Shown: in pieces, positions 42,893 through 51,038 of the stretch
Numbering within the stretch: position 1 is the stretch's first letter
Layout of the letters: each line of letters opens with the position of its first letter
Assembly: GCF_003289645.1 (NCBI RefSeq)
Contig: NZ_QLYX01000003.1
Span: 62,001 to 126,000 of the forward strand
Direction: 5' to 3'
DNA from: Actinomadura craniellae
Lineage (GTDB): Bacteria; Actinomycetota; Actinomycetes; Streptosporangiales; Streptosporangiaceae
DNA length: 64,000 nt
Position numbers and translations under genes: made by a program
Notes under the pieces: model-generated
What the model saw: only the letters and a program-made list of their open reading frames with translations
Databases searched by the model: none
What the model was told of the DNA's origin: nothing

Positions 42893-45064
42893 TCAGCCGC
42901 AGTTGGCCCACCCCACGCTGGTACTCGCCGAGCCCACCCCACCGGAGTACCGCACGCACTTGCCCGGGGCCTCGACGTACACCGGACCCGCGTAGTACGA
43001 GAAGGAACCGCTGTCGGAGCGCGTGCCGCCGCCCTGGGCTTCGAGCTTGGCCCAGACCCTGGTCGGCCGCCCCACATCGACGGTTTTCAGGGTGACGACG
43101 CAGTTGTTCTTCGTCGAGGTGTTGTACAGCTGGTAGGTCCGCCCGCCGGAGAAGGCGCTCGACCGCTGCACGTAGTAGCCGCCGCCGCAGACCTGCTGGG
43201 CCGTGTACGGGTTGGTGCGCTGGGTGCCGCCCCCCGTGCCTCCGGTACCGGGTGGCGGGGCAGCCGGCGGCTTGGAGCCGGGCGGCCGGCTGGGGGCGTT
43301 CTGCGGTGGCGCGCTCGCTCCGGCTCGCTCGGAGGGACGGGCCGAGGGGGTGGCGCCCGGTGACCGCACGGTCCCGGGCCCGCCGGCCCCCGCCGCCGAG
43401 TCGTCCTCCGGGCCCGCCCCGGGCAGGTTCCCGGCGACCTCCGCGTTCCGCCCGTCCGGCGGACCGTCACCGCGCAGCGTCGCCGCCCAGACCGAACCGC
43501 CGACCAGCAGCGCGCCGACCGCCGCCGCCCCGATCAGCGGCAGCACGCGCCGCCGCCGCGCCGCGGGGACCGGCCCGTACGGGTGAGCGCCCCCACCAGG
43601 AGGGAACGGGCCCGCCGGCTGCGTCCCTGACGGGAGCGGTGCCTGAGCCGTCGAACCTCCGGGCGGGACGGCCGCCTGCCCTGGCGGCACGGCTGCCGGA
43701 GCGGGGAACTGCCCGGACGGAGCAGGCGCCTGCCCGGGTGGGGCTTGCATCGCCCCGGGCAGCGAGATGGCTTGCTCCGGTGGGACCTGCATTGCCCCCG
43801 GTAGGGCGGGCGCCTGCTCGGGTGGGGCTTGCATCGCTCCCGGTAGGGCGGGCGCCTGCTCGGGCGGGGCTTGCATCGCCCCGGGCAGCGAGAGCGCTTG
43901 CTCGGGTGGGGCTTGCATCGCTCCTGGTAGGGCGGGCGCCTGCTCGGGTGGAGTCTGGATCGCCCCCGGCAGGATGGGCGCCTGCTCGGAAGGCGCGGGC
44001 GGCCGCCCAGCCGGTGGAGGCGCCTGCTCGGGGGGGACGGGGACCTGCCCGTGGGCGGCGGATGCCTGCCCCAGGGGGATGGGCGACCGTTCAAGGGGAG
44101 AGGGTGCCGGCCCGGAGGGCGCGGGTGGCTGTCCGGCCGGGCGCTCGGGGCGGGGCGGTTCGTCGGCCGGTGCCGTCCCGGGCGGGCGCGCGGCCGGATG
44201 GGTGTCCTCCAGCGGGGTGGGCACGGCCGGCGGGAACGCGGAGCCGGTGGCCGCGCCGACGAGCCGTTCCTGGGCCTCCCGGGCGCCTGGCCGTAGCGCC
44301 GGGTCCTTGGCCAGGCAGGCGGCGACCACGTCGTGCAGCGGTCCGGCCAGGGCGCGTAGATCGGGCTCGGTGGTGAGGATGCGGTTCATCACCGCGGCCA
44401 TCTCGTCGTTGCCGAAGGCGGGCCGCCCGGTCGCGGCGAACACCATCGTGACGCCCCAGGCGAACATGTCGGCGGCCGGGCCGGGCGGCTCGCCGGAGAA
44501 GTGCTCGGGTGCCATGTACGCGGGGGTGCCGACGTTCTGCGTCTCGCCCGCCGCGCCCAGCGCCCGGGCCACCCCGAAGTCGATCACACGCGGCCCGTCG
44601 GGGCCGATCATGACGTTGTGGGGCTTGAAGTCACGATGCACGACACCGGCCTGGTGGATCGCGGTCAGCGCGGTCAGCGTGCTGATGGCCAGCCGCTCCA
44701 GCGCTCCGCCGCCGCGCGGCCCCTCGGTCCGGACCAGGTGGTGCAGCGAGCGGCCCGACACGTACTCGCTGACGATGTAGGGCCGGTCGCCCGCCACGTC
44801 GGCGTCCAGGACCTGTGCGGTGCAGAAGCGCGCGACCCGCTTGGCCACCTCCAGTTCCCGGACGAACCGGGCCCGCGCGGCGGGGTCGGAGGTGCGGGTG
44901 GCGTGCAGCAGCTTGATGGCGGCGAACTCGCCCCCGGGTCGCCGGCCCAGGAAGACGGCCCCCTGGCCGCCCTCGCCCAGCCGGCCGAAGATCTCGTAGG
45001 CCCCCAGCCGTTCCGGGTCGCCGGCCCGCAGCGGCTCGGTCTCCGGCATGGTCTGCTCGGTCAC
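42893..45064 (-). CDS. Membrane-anchored Ser/Thr protein kinase with repeat linker
   Basis: The 723-residue PknB-like kinase has a Gly loop LGEGGQGAVFLG, the lysine in AAIKLLHA, catalytic loop VVHRDFKPHNVMI, D-F-G (IDFGVARAL) and APE-like YMAPEHFSGEP (about 20-280). A Pro-rich linker (about 285-510) holds at least five 14-residue repeats like PPEQAPALPGAMQA. One transmembrane helix (about 525-545, LPLIGAAAVGALLVGGSVW) leads to an extracellular domain (about 545-723) with conserved Cys near the C-terminus and no PASTA repeats. The start at 45064 is GTG with GGAAGAG upstream. Confidence 0.92.
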   Translation of the reverse strand: MTEQTMPETEPLRAGDPERLGAYEIFGRLGEGGQGAVFLGRRPGGEFAAIKLLHATRTSDPAARARFVRELEVAKRVARFCTAQVLDADVAGDRPYIVSEYVSGRSLHHLVRTEGPRGGGALERLAISTLTALTAIHQAGVVHRDFKPHNVMIGPDGPRVIDFGVARALGAAGETQNVGTPAYMAPEHFSGEPPGPAADMFAWGVTMVFAATGRPAFGNDEMAAVMNRILTTEPDLRALAGPLHDVVAACLAKDPALRPGAREAQERLVGAATGSAFPPAVPTPLEDTHPAARPPGTAPADEPPRPERPAGQPPAPSGPAPSPLERSPIPLGQASAAHGQVPVPPEQAPPPAGRPPAPSEQAPILPGAIQTPPEQAPALPGAMQAPPEQALSLPGAMQAPPEQAPALPGAMQAPPEQAPALPGAMQVPPEQAISLPGAMQAPPGQAPAPSGQFPAPAAVPPGQAAVPPGGSTAQAPLPSGTQPAGPFPPGGGAHPYGPVPAARRRRVLPLIGAAAVGALLVGGSVWAATLRGDGPPDGRNAEVAGNLPGAGPEDDSAAGAGGPGTVRSPGATPSARPSERAGASAPPQNAPSRPPGSKPPAAPPPGTGGTGGGTQRTNPYTAQQVCGGGYYVQRSSAFSGGRTYQLYNTSTKNNCVVTLKTVDVGRPTRVWAKLEAQGGGTRSDSGSFSYYAGPVYVEAPGKCVRYSGGVGSASTSVGWANCG
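43734..43995 (-). repeat. In-frame 42-bp tandem repeat in the kinase linker
   Basis: About six copies of a 42-bp unit encode 14-residue blocks such as PPEQAPALPGAMQA and PPEQALSLPGAMQA, with small differences between copies. The array lies inside the kinase gene and keeps the frame. Confidence 0.85.
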
Positions 45065-45140
45065 GCGAAATCTCTTCCGTCACATGGGTTTCGGACCAAC
45101 CCTAGTTGCAGGCGGGGACGGACGAACCCATCGGGAAGGG

Positions 45141-45169
45141 GGCCGGCGGGGCGCGGGGCCCCGCCGGCC
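45141..45169 (-). terminator. Hairpin downstream of the PhoX-like gene
   Basis: GGCCGGCGGGGC (45141-45152) pairs perfectly with 45158-45169 across a 5-base loop, directly 3' of the PhoX-like stop codon at 45177 on the minus strand. Confidence 0.6.
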
Positions 45170-45176
45170 GGGAGAT

Positions 45177-46343
45177 TCAGGAGCGGAACGGGCCGGTGAC
45201 GCAGTAGGTGATGCCGCCGGTGGAGGACCCGGAGGTGCCGCGCTGTGAGGAGAAGTAGAGCCGGTTCCCCGCCGGGTTGAACGCCGGCCCGCACAGCTCG
45301 GAGGAGCTCTGCCCGGTGACCCGCAGGAAGACCGAGATTTTGTCGTCCGGTGTGATCAGGCAGATCTCCATGTTGCCGCCGTCCTCGGCCACGAACAGGT
45401 CGCCGGACCCCGATCCGGTGATGTTGTCGACGCCGGTCAGCGGGGCCGGGCCGGGGTTGACCAGGTTGTCGTCGTAGGCGAGTTCGTAGGTGCTGTTGGC
45501 GAGGTTGAGCTGCCAGACCCGGTTGTCGCCCTTGGTGGTGAACCAGAGGGTGTCGTTGGCGTAGTGGCAGCCCTCGCCGCCGTTGAACCGCTTGACCCCG
45601 GAGACCTGGTTGCGGGTCGCGGTGGGCGAGCCGTCCGGGTCGGGGACGTTCGCCCAGGTGAAGGAGCCGGAGGTGGCGGTGCCGGCCCGCAGCACCTGGA
45701 GGGTGCCCGACGCCAGGTTGCCCCAGCTGGTCGGGATGAACCGGTAGAGGCAGCCGTCGCTCTTGTCCTCGGTCAGGTAGATGACCCGGCGCACCGGGTC
45801 GGCCGCGGCGGCCTCGTGGTTGAAGCGCCCCATCGCCGGCCGGACCACGGCGGCGGTGCCGCCGCCCGGGTAGGTCTCCCAGACCCGGCCGGTGTCGACC
45901 TCCTCGCACGACAGCCAGGTGTTCCAGGGGGTCTTGCCGCCCGCACAGTTGTTGTTGGTGCCGGACAGGATGCGGTACGCCGAGGTCGGGGTGCCCGCGG
46001 AGTTGAACCGGATCGCGGAGGCGCCGCCGCCGGAACCGGCGGACGTCTCGGAGTTGGACACGTAGATCCATCCGGTGCCGTCGGCGAAGCAGGCGCCGCC
46101 GTCCGGTGCCCGGTGCCAGGTGTAGGAGGTGCCGGACACGACCTGGCCGGTACGGGCCACGATCTGGCTGGTGAACCCGGCCGGCAACTGGATGCCGTGG
46201 GAGTTGGCGGCCTGCAGCGCGCCGTAGGGGCCGGCGGCGTTCTGGGCGGGGGCGGCGTACGCGGCCCGCTGCCACAGGGATCCGGAGAAGGTGAGGGCAC
46301 CGGCGCCCACGACGGAGGTGCGGAGGAAGGTACGGCGTTCCAT
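45177..46343 (-). CDS. Tat-exported PhoX/DUF839-like phosphatase
   Basis: The 388-residue protein starts with a twin-arginine signal (MERRTFLRTSVVGAGALTFS) and has PhoX/DUF839 features: SCEEVDTGRVWETYPGGG, RFNHEAAAADPVRRVIYLTED, SDGCLYRFIP and GGEGCHYANDTLWFTTKGDN. PhoX-type enzymes are calcium/iron-dependent alkaline phosphatases folded into the cytoplasm and exported by Tat. The family also includes proteins with other activities. ATG at 46343 has CAGGAG upstream. It is single, with a terminator hairpin behind it. Confidence 0.85.
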   Translation of the reverse strand: MERRTFLRTSVVGAGALTFSGSLWQRAAYAAPAQNAAGPYGALQAANSHGIQLPAGFTSQIVARTGQVVSGTSYTWHRAPDGGACFADGTGWIYVSNSETSAGSGGGASAIRFNSAGTPTSAYRILSGTNNNCAGGKTPWNTWLSCEEVDTGRVWETYPGGGTAAVVRPAMGRFNHEAAAADPVRRVIYLTEDKSDGCLYRFIPTSWGNLASGTLQVLRAGTATSGSFTWANVPDPDGSPTATRNQVSGVKRFNGGEGCHYANDTLWFTTKGDNRVWQLNLANSTYELAYDDNLVNPGPAPLTGVDNITGSGSGDLFVAEDGGNMEICLITPDDKISVFLRVTGQSSSELCGPAFNPAGNRLYFSSQRGTSGSSTGGITYCVTGPFRS

Positions 46344-46507
46344 GAGATGTCTCCTGGAGGTGGGGCGAAGACGATCCGTTGCCGCGGCTGCGCCGAGCGT
46401 AGGCGCGGCGGGAGAACGCCCACCGGTGGGACGCGTGAACACCCGGTGTCCCATCCATGGCCGACTGTCCGGTATGTCGGGGCTGGGGGTGTCCGTAACG
46501 CGGCAAA

Positions 46508-46541
46508 GGGCCCGCCGCGGGGAACTCCCCGCGGCGGGCCC
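46508..46541. terminator. Very strong hairpin, 16-bp stem
   Basis: GGGCCCGCCGCGGGGA (46508-46523) pairs perfectly with 46526-46541 with only 2 bases between. It lies between the 48-codon gene (minus strand, stop at 46664) and the PhoX-like gene, so it probably terminates the small gene. On the minus strand the stem is followed by TTTGCC. Confidence 0.7.
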
Positions 46542-46567
46542 TGCACCGGTCCGTTCCGGCCCGTGGA

Positions 46568-46668
46568 CCCCTCGGCTCAGGCCGTACCGTTACCGCCTTC
46601 GCCTCGCTCGGTCGCTGCGCGGACCACTCGTTCCTCGCGGGCCGCTCCGCTCCCTCCCTCGGCTCAGG
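46568..46668. repeat. Dispersed copy of the 88-bp stop-anchored repeat
   Basis: CCCTCGGCTCAGG occurs at 46568 and again at 46656, enclosing an 88-bp unit clearly related to the array at 40672-40966 (shared GCCTCG.TCGG, GCTGCGCGGACC and CTCGCGGGCCGCTCCGC). The right edge coincides with the stop codon of the 48-codon gene at 46664. Confidence 0.8.
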
Positions 46669-46810
46669 CGGCGTCGGCGACGGTTTTCGTCCCGTGCCGT
46701 TCGGTCAGGTGGTCCTGGCGGCGCTCGAGCCGGGCGGCCACGGCGAGCGCGCGCAGCGAGGTGGACTTGACGGGCTTCTTCTTCGGAGACCTGGTGATCA
46801 GGGGTTGCAT
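46664..46810 (-). CDS. 48-residue basic small protein under ArsR-type control
   Basis: This short gene encodes a 48-residue protein rich in Lys and Arg (QPLITRSPKKKPVKSTSLRA, then AARLERRQDHLTERHG). GAGAGGAG lies about 9-16 bases before the ATG at 46810. It is divergent from an ArsR-family gene, and two of the three GTACGA-N6-TCGTAC operators lie 57-101 bases before its start. The frame is open, with a plausible codon pattern, and the stop coincides with a repeat edge. The small size makes it uncertain; it may bind nucleic acid or metal or act as a leader peptide. I do not recognise a family. Confidence 0.5.
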   Translation of the reverse strand: MQPLITRSPKKKPVKSTSLRALAVAARLERRQDHLTERHGTKTVADAA

Positions 46811-46866
46811 GTGCTGTTCGCTCTCCTCTCGGGCATGCACGAGGGCGGCACAGATGGAGTGTGCAA

Positions 46867-46884
46867 GTACGAGGACCTTCGTAC
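46867..46884. promoter_or_regulatory. ArsR-type operator O1, GTACGA-N6-TCGTAC
   Basis: The left site (46867-46884) has perfect inverted half-sites with a 6-base spacer, in the divergent region between the 48-residue gene and the ArsR gene. Regulators of the ArsR/SmtB family bind such 6-2-6/6-6-6 style palindromes. Confidence 0.75.
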
Positions 46885-46893
46885 AGTTCTAAC

Positions 46894-46911
46894 GTACGAC
46901 AACTTTCGTAC
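46894..46911. promoter_or_regulatory. ArsR-type operator O2, GTACGA-N6-TCGTAC
   Basis: A second perfect copy of the same half-sites and spacer, 27 bases from O1, that is about 2.5 helical turns away. Confidence 0.75.
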
Positions 46912-46940
46912 CGTTTGAACCTCCAGGCGGCCCCTTCTTC

Positions 46941-46958
46941 GTACGAACGTTCGCGTAC
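46941..46958. promoter_or_regulatory. ArsR-type operator O3, GTACGA-N6-GCGTAC
   Basis: A third copy with one changed base in the right half-site, 10 bases before the ArsR GTG start. Its position suggests autorepression. Confidence 0.65.
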
Positions 46959-46967
46959 CCTGGAATC

Positions 46968-47312
46968 GTGACGCTCTATCACCCGCCCCGAGAGCAGATC
47001 GAACTCGCGGACGTGCTCAACGCGCTGGGTCACCCGATCCGGCTGAAGATCGTGCGTTCCCTGGCCGAGCAGGGAGAGTGCGCCTGCAGCGCGATCTCGC
47101 TCGACATCAGCAAGTCGACCGCCACCCACCACTGGCGGGTGCTGCGCGAGAGCGGCGTCATCCGCCAGCAGCAGTCCGGCCGCACCATCATGACCAGCCT
47201 TCGCCGCGAAGACCTCGACGCCCGCTTCCCCGGCCTGCTCGGAGTCGTCCTCGGCGGGCGGTCCCCCGAACTCGCCGCCGCGGCCGGCCACCCCGGCGGC
47301 GACACCGCCTGA
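46968..47312 (+). CDS. ArsR/SmtB family transcriptional regulator
   Basis: The 114-residue protein has the ArsR winged helix: EQIELADVLNALGHPIRLKIVRSL, CACSAISLDISKSTATHHWRVL and RESGVIRQQQSGRTIM. The EGEC-A-C element (ECACS) resembles the alpha3 metal/thiol site of CadC/ArsR sensors, so a metal, metalloid or redox signal is possible, but only two cysteines are present. GTG start at 46968. The divergent 48-residue gene and three operators suggest direct control of both directions. No transporter or reductase gene is adjacent. Confidence 0.88.
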   Translation: MTLYHPPREQIELADVLNALGHPIRLKIVRSLAEQGECACSAISLDISKSTATHHWRVLRESGVIRQQQSGRTIMTSLRREDLDARFPGLLGVVLGGRSPELAAAAGHPGGDTA

Positions 47313-47413
47313 TCGTCGGCTTGCCCGATCTTGTTGGGACTCCCCGTCCTGTGCCGGCGGTGAAGGTGCGAGACTGTGGGGCGTCCGCCCGTCCCCGATC
47401 TGGCGATGTATAT

Positions 47414-48319
47414 ATGATCACACCAGAGTTCGACGCCGACCCCCCGGTACGTGGCATCTTCGCCCAGCCGATGGGCGGCCCCACGGTGGTGCGCCGCCTG
47501 CTCGGCGCGCGACTGCGCCGGCTGCGCGAGGCCGGCGGGGTGACGGGCGAGGCCGCCGGCGAGGCGATCAGGGCCTCCGCCTCGAAGATCAGCCGGCTGG
47601 AGCGCGGCCGGGTCGGGTTCAAGGAGCGTGACGTCCTCGACCTGCTCCGGCTCTACGGGTTCGACGACGAGACCGAACAGGCGGGGCTGCTGGAACTGGT
47701 CCGGCAGTCGAACACTCCCGGCTGGTGGCACCACTACGGCGACGTCCTGCCCGACTGGTACGAGTCCTACATCGGGCTGGAGGAGGCCGCGGCGCTGATC
47801 CGCTGCTACGAGCCGCAGTCGGTGCCGGGGCTGCTGCAGACCGAGGCGTACGCCCGGGCGCTGCTGCGGCTGAGTCACCCCGGCGCGACCACCGAGCAGA
47901 TCGAGCGCCGGGTGGCGCTGCGGATGACCCGCCAGCAACTGCTCACCCGGACCGACGCGCCCAAGGTCTGGGCCGTCATGGACGAGGCCGCGCTACGCCG
48001 CCCGATGGGCGGCACCGACGTGATGCGCGCGCAGCTCGAACGGCTGCTGGAGCTGGAGGAACTGCGGAACGTCACCCTCCAGGTGGTGCCGTTCGACACC
48101 GGCGGGCATCCCGCGATCAGCGGCCCGTTCACCATCCTGCGGTTCTCCGAGCCTGACCTGCCCGACATCGTCTACCTCGAACAGCTCACCGGCGCCGTCT
48201 ACCTCGACAAGCGCGAGGACGTCGACCACTACCTGGCCGTCCTCAACCGGCTGGCCGTCCAGGCCACCCCGCCGGCCACCCACGGGGTCATCGCCACGAT
48301 CCTCGACGGCCTGCGCTAA
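47414..48319 (+). CDS. Orphan XRE family regulator with DUF5753
   Basis: The 301-residue protein is of the same WhiJ-like type as that at 41772: LLGARLRRLREAGGVTGEAA (helix-turn-helix), NTPGWWHHYGDVLPDWYESYIGLEEAAAL, PGLLQTEAYARALLRL, EAALRRPMGGTDVM. Unlike the other two in the window, it has no DUF397 gene downstream and no divergent ATPase; the next gene in that direction converges. The start is uncertain: ATG at 47414 or ATG at 47471 (the usual family length favours the latter slightly less); no clear ribosome-binding site is seen. Confidence 0.85.
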   Translation: MITPEFDADPPVRGIFAQPMGGPTVVRRLLGARLRRLREAGGVTGEAAGEAIRASASKISRLERGRVGFKERDVLDLLRLYGFDDETEQAGLLELVRQSNTPGWWHHYGDVLPDWYESYIGLEEAAALIRCYEPQSVPGLLQTEAYARALLRLSHPGATTEQIERRVALRMTRQQLLTRTDAPKVWAVMDEAALRRPMGGTDVMRAQLERLLELEELRNVTLQVVPFDTGGHPAISGPFTILRFSEPDLPDIVYLEQLTGAVYLDKREDVDHYLAVLNRLAVQATPPATHGVIATILDGLR

Positions 48320-48388
48320 GGCCTGTCTCCAAGTGCGGCCGGCAGCCCTGGCGGTACCACCAGCGCCCGTCTCCGGCGCCTTGCTCGC

Positions 48389-48440
48389 GTGATCGTTGAG
48401 GATGGGTGGGGCTGGGGCCCCACCCATCCTCAACGATCAC
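48389..48440. terminator. Bidirectional hairpin with 24-bp stem
   Basis: Perfect arms 48389-48412 and 48417-48440 with a 4-base loop lie between the converging XRE gene and the membrane protein gene. This is the longest simple stem in the window. The rest of 48320-48523 holds no gene. Confidence 0.75.
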
Positions 48441-48523
48441 CGGCGTAGGTGCTTGTGCCAGGTGGCCGGGTCCTGCGCGAGCGCGCCGGGATCATCGGCA
48501 CTCGGCCCACTTCGAAACACGCC

Positions 48524-50266
48524 TTAGCCGCGCGGGGAGGGGGTCGCCGGCGGTGCCGTGGCGCGCCGCTGCAACTCGTCGGCGAACCGGCCGAGGCAGT
48601 CGGCCAGTTCCTTCGGGGAGAGCTCGGCGACCGGCCGGCCGCACCCGGTGGCCGCCGGGCCGGCGCCGGGGGCGGGCGGGGGTGCCGCGGCCTGGCCGCG
48701 CACGGTCCGCGGCTCGGTCCGGCCGGTGGCTGAGAGGTCGATGTAGAAGACCGTCTGGCCATTCTGCACCCCGTAGACGCGCCACATCTCGCCGCCCAGC
48801 GGCAGGAACTCCTGCAGCGAGCCGCCCGAGTTGAGGAAGTTGGGGTGCGGGCTGGACGGGCCCGAGATGTGCGCCACCGCCTGGGCGTTGAGGGTGTTGA
48901 GGCTGGCCACCGCCGGGTCGCCGTCCGCCAGCACGTGGACGTGGTAGCGGTTCAGCCGGCGGTCGTCCACCTGGTCGGCCGGTGCGATGCCGTAGGCGAT
49001 CAGGGACTGCGACCGGCTCGCCCGCGGGGTCATCGGCGTGACGTAGTACAGCCGCCGGTCCGCGCCGCGCAGCAGGTACTCGCCGCGGTTCTCGGCCTGG
49101 GTGCGGAAGTCGGTGCGCTCGAAACCGAACCCGGAGCGGTCGCGGTGCCCGCGCCCGGCCGCCCACTGGACCGCGTCGCGCTGGGCGCGCACCAGCGAGA
49201 TCGGGTAGACCGGGCCAGGCAGCTCGCCCGGGCGGACCCGGCCGCGGTGCTCGATCGCGGGCCGGCCGCTCGCCGAACCGCGGATCACCAGCACGCCGCC
49301 GGCCGTCATGACGGTGCGGCTCTCGTAACCGATCTGCCGCTGCACCGGGATCACGATGACCGGACGGTCGTTCTGGCAATACCCCCAGATGTCGGTGGAC
49401 TCGTAGTGGAGCGCGGGGTACCGCTCGGCCAGCAGGTTGCGCATGCTGTTGAGCTGCGTGCCGCTGAACGCCCGGTTGATCCGGTAGGAGGTGTCGAAGC
49501 GGCAGATCCGGGCGGTGTTGGTGGTGCCGTCCCACTCGGCCACGCCGTACATCGGCCGGTGGTCGCCCGAGCCGTCGAGGAGCCCCGACCAGCGGCCGGA
49601 GTCCTTCGTCTCGCCCCACAGGTAGGTGACCGAGTCGTCCAGCACGTCGACCTGCTGGACCGGCGAGGCGGCGTTGGCCATCGCGGTCCGCGCCGCGGCC
49701 AGGGAGGACGTCCGTGCCTCCCAGCGCAGGCCGGAGAAGGAGGCGTCCCGCTTGACGCACGCGTGCACGTCGTGTGCGCCGAGCCGGTCGCAGTTCTTCC
49801 CGTCGCCCGGCCGGGAGCCCTGCAGCAGGTCGGTCATCGAGCCCGGGACGCGGGTGAGGTCCGGGAGGTGGAAGACGGTCGTGGCGCCGTAGTGCCGGCC
49901 GGTGTCCTTGTCGTTGTCCCAGAAGGCGGGCGGGAGCAGGAAGCAGGCCACGGCCAGCGCGAGCAGCACGCACAGCGCGGCCAGCGCGAGGGTGCCCCCA
50001 TCGCCGTCGCCGTCGTCCCACGCGGCGGTCAGGTAGATCGCCGAGATGACCAGCCCGGTCACCACCCACAGCCAGCCGAGCGCGGTCAGCGCGCTGAGGT
50101 CGCCGTGCGGGAAGAACCAGCGCTGGACGAGGGAGGCCAGGTCCTGGTTGAACTTGAGGCCGGGCATCAGCCATCGGGAGAGCGACCACAGCAGCCAGCC
50201 GAGGGCGGGCATCCACCCCCAGAGAATTCCCAGCACCAGCAGGTGCCTGCCCCAGCGATCGCCCAT
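48524..50266 (-). CDS. Large membrane protein with extracytoplasmic domain, unknown function
   Basis: The 580-residue protein starts with three or more membrane helices (LLVLGILWGWMPALGWLLWSL, ALGWLWVVTGLVISAIYLTA, LALAALCVLLALAVACFLL) followed by a long mixed domain (about 115-580) with WEARTSSLAAARTAM, VLDDSVTYLWGETKDSGRW, PVIVIPVQRQIGYESR, YYVTPMTPRASRSQSLIAYG and GGEMWRVYGVQNGQTVFYIDL. The Pro/Ala-rich tail has a CGRP segment and AELSPKELADCLGRFADELQRR. The family is not recognised; the soluble part looks like a secreted binding domain. The start at 50266 has only a distant AAGGA. Confidence 0.65.
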   Translation of the reverse strand: MGDRWGRHLLVLGILWGWMPALGWLLWSLSRWLMPGLKFNQDLASLVQRWFFPHGDLSALTALGWLWVVTGLVISAIYLTAAWDDGDGDGGTLALAALCVLLALAVACFLLPPAFWDNDKDTGRHYGATTVFHLPDLTRVPGSMTDLLQGSRPGDGKNCDRLGAHDVHACVKRDASFSGLRWEARTSSLAAARTAMANAASPVQQVDVLDDSVTYLWGETKDSGRWSGLLDGSGDHRPMYGVAEWDGTTNTARICRFDTSYRINRAFSGTQLNSMRNLLAERYPALHYESTDIWGYCQNDRPVIVIPVQRQIGYESRTVMTAGGVLVIRGSASGRPAIEHRGRVRPGELPGPVYPISLVRAQRDAVQWAAGRGHRDRSGFGFERTDFRTQAENRGEYLLRGADRRLYYVTPMTPRASRSQSLIAYGIAPADQVDDRRLNRYHVHVLADGDPAVASLNTLNAQAVAHISGPSSPHPNFLNSGGSLQEFLPLGGEMWRVYGVQNGQTVFYIDLSATGRTEPRTVRGQAAAPPPAPGAGPAATGCGRPVAELSPKELADCLGRFADELQRRATAPPATPSPRG

Positions 50267-50402
50267 CCGCGCGCCGTCCTTTTCCCGAGCCGGATTCCAG
50301 TGTCCCCGGGAAGTGGTTACGGCGCATCCGTTAATTTGCCATATACGGACATGGTGCGGCGCCCGCGGAGGCGTTCCACGGGCGCCGGTCCGGAAGGGGT
50401 CT

Positions 50403-50807
50403 TCAGAGCGAGGCGAGCAGGTCCCGGCAGGCCCGCTCGCAGCGGCGGCATTCCTCGGCGCAGACCCGGCAGTGCTCGTGCCGGGACGCGTGCCGCTCGC
50501 ACTCCTCCGCGCAGCTCTTGCACGCCTGGGCACAGGCCTCCAGCACGCTGCGGGTGAGGTTGGCGTCGTAGCCGGTGTGGCGGGACAGCACCCGGCCGGT
50601 GGTCTCGCACTGGTCGGCGCAGTCCAGGTCGGTCCGGACGCACTTGGCCAGTCCGGTGACGTCGCTTTCGCTCAGGCAGGCGTCGGCGCAGGCGGTGCAG
50701 GCCTGGGCGCAGGAGTAGCACGCTTCGATGCATGCGCGCAGCTTGTCCCGGTCGACCCCGCCGAGGTCCTGCGGGTAAGTCCGCAGCATTTCTGCGGTAA
50801 CGGTCAT
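50403..50807 (-). CDS. Cys-rich four-helix-bundle copper-binding protein (DUF326/Csp-like)
   Basis: The 134-residue protein contains 18 cysteines arranged mainly as CxxxC and CxxC along helices (ACIEACYSCAQACTACADAC, then CADQCE, ACAQACKSCAEECERH, CRVCAEECRRCERAC). This matches the DUF326/Csp family whose four-helix bundle stores many Cu(I) ions. There is no signal peptide, so it is of the cytosolic type. A perfect ribosome-binding site AAAGGAGG precedes the ATG, predicting high expression. It has no operon partner; copper regulation is an inference. Confidence 0.9.
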   Translation of the reverse strand: MTVTAEMLRTYPQDLGGVDRDKLRACIEACYSCAQACTACADACLSESDVTGLAKCVRTDLDCADQCETTGRVLSRHTGYDANLTRSVLEACAQACKSCAEECERHASRHEHCRVCAEECRRCERACRDLLASL

Positions 50808-51038
50808 GTTTTCCTCCTTTTGGTGGTTCGTTATCTGCCCTGTCCTCGCGGTTCCCGGCTAAACGGCGGTTATCGGCTGTTGGGTGATCTGAGGTTTATG
50901 CCGCTAATGAGGTATTTGCTGGGTTGGCTGATGATCTGCCCCGCCGAGGCTTCCGCTCAGCGGAAGGATGCGCGGTGACCTGCCGTTTCGGCGTGCGACA
51001 GTGTGCGGATCCACCGAGACCCGGAGTAGGGAGCGCGG

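Noticed and set aside
43252-44376. Plus-strand open frames through the kinase Pro-rich linker
   Set aside because: They reflect the repeated 42-bp unit read in other frames and lack any domain.
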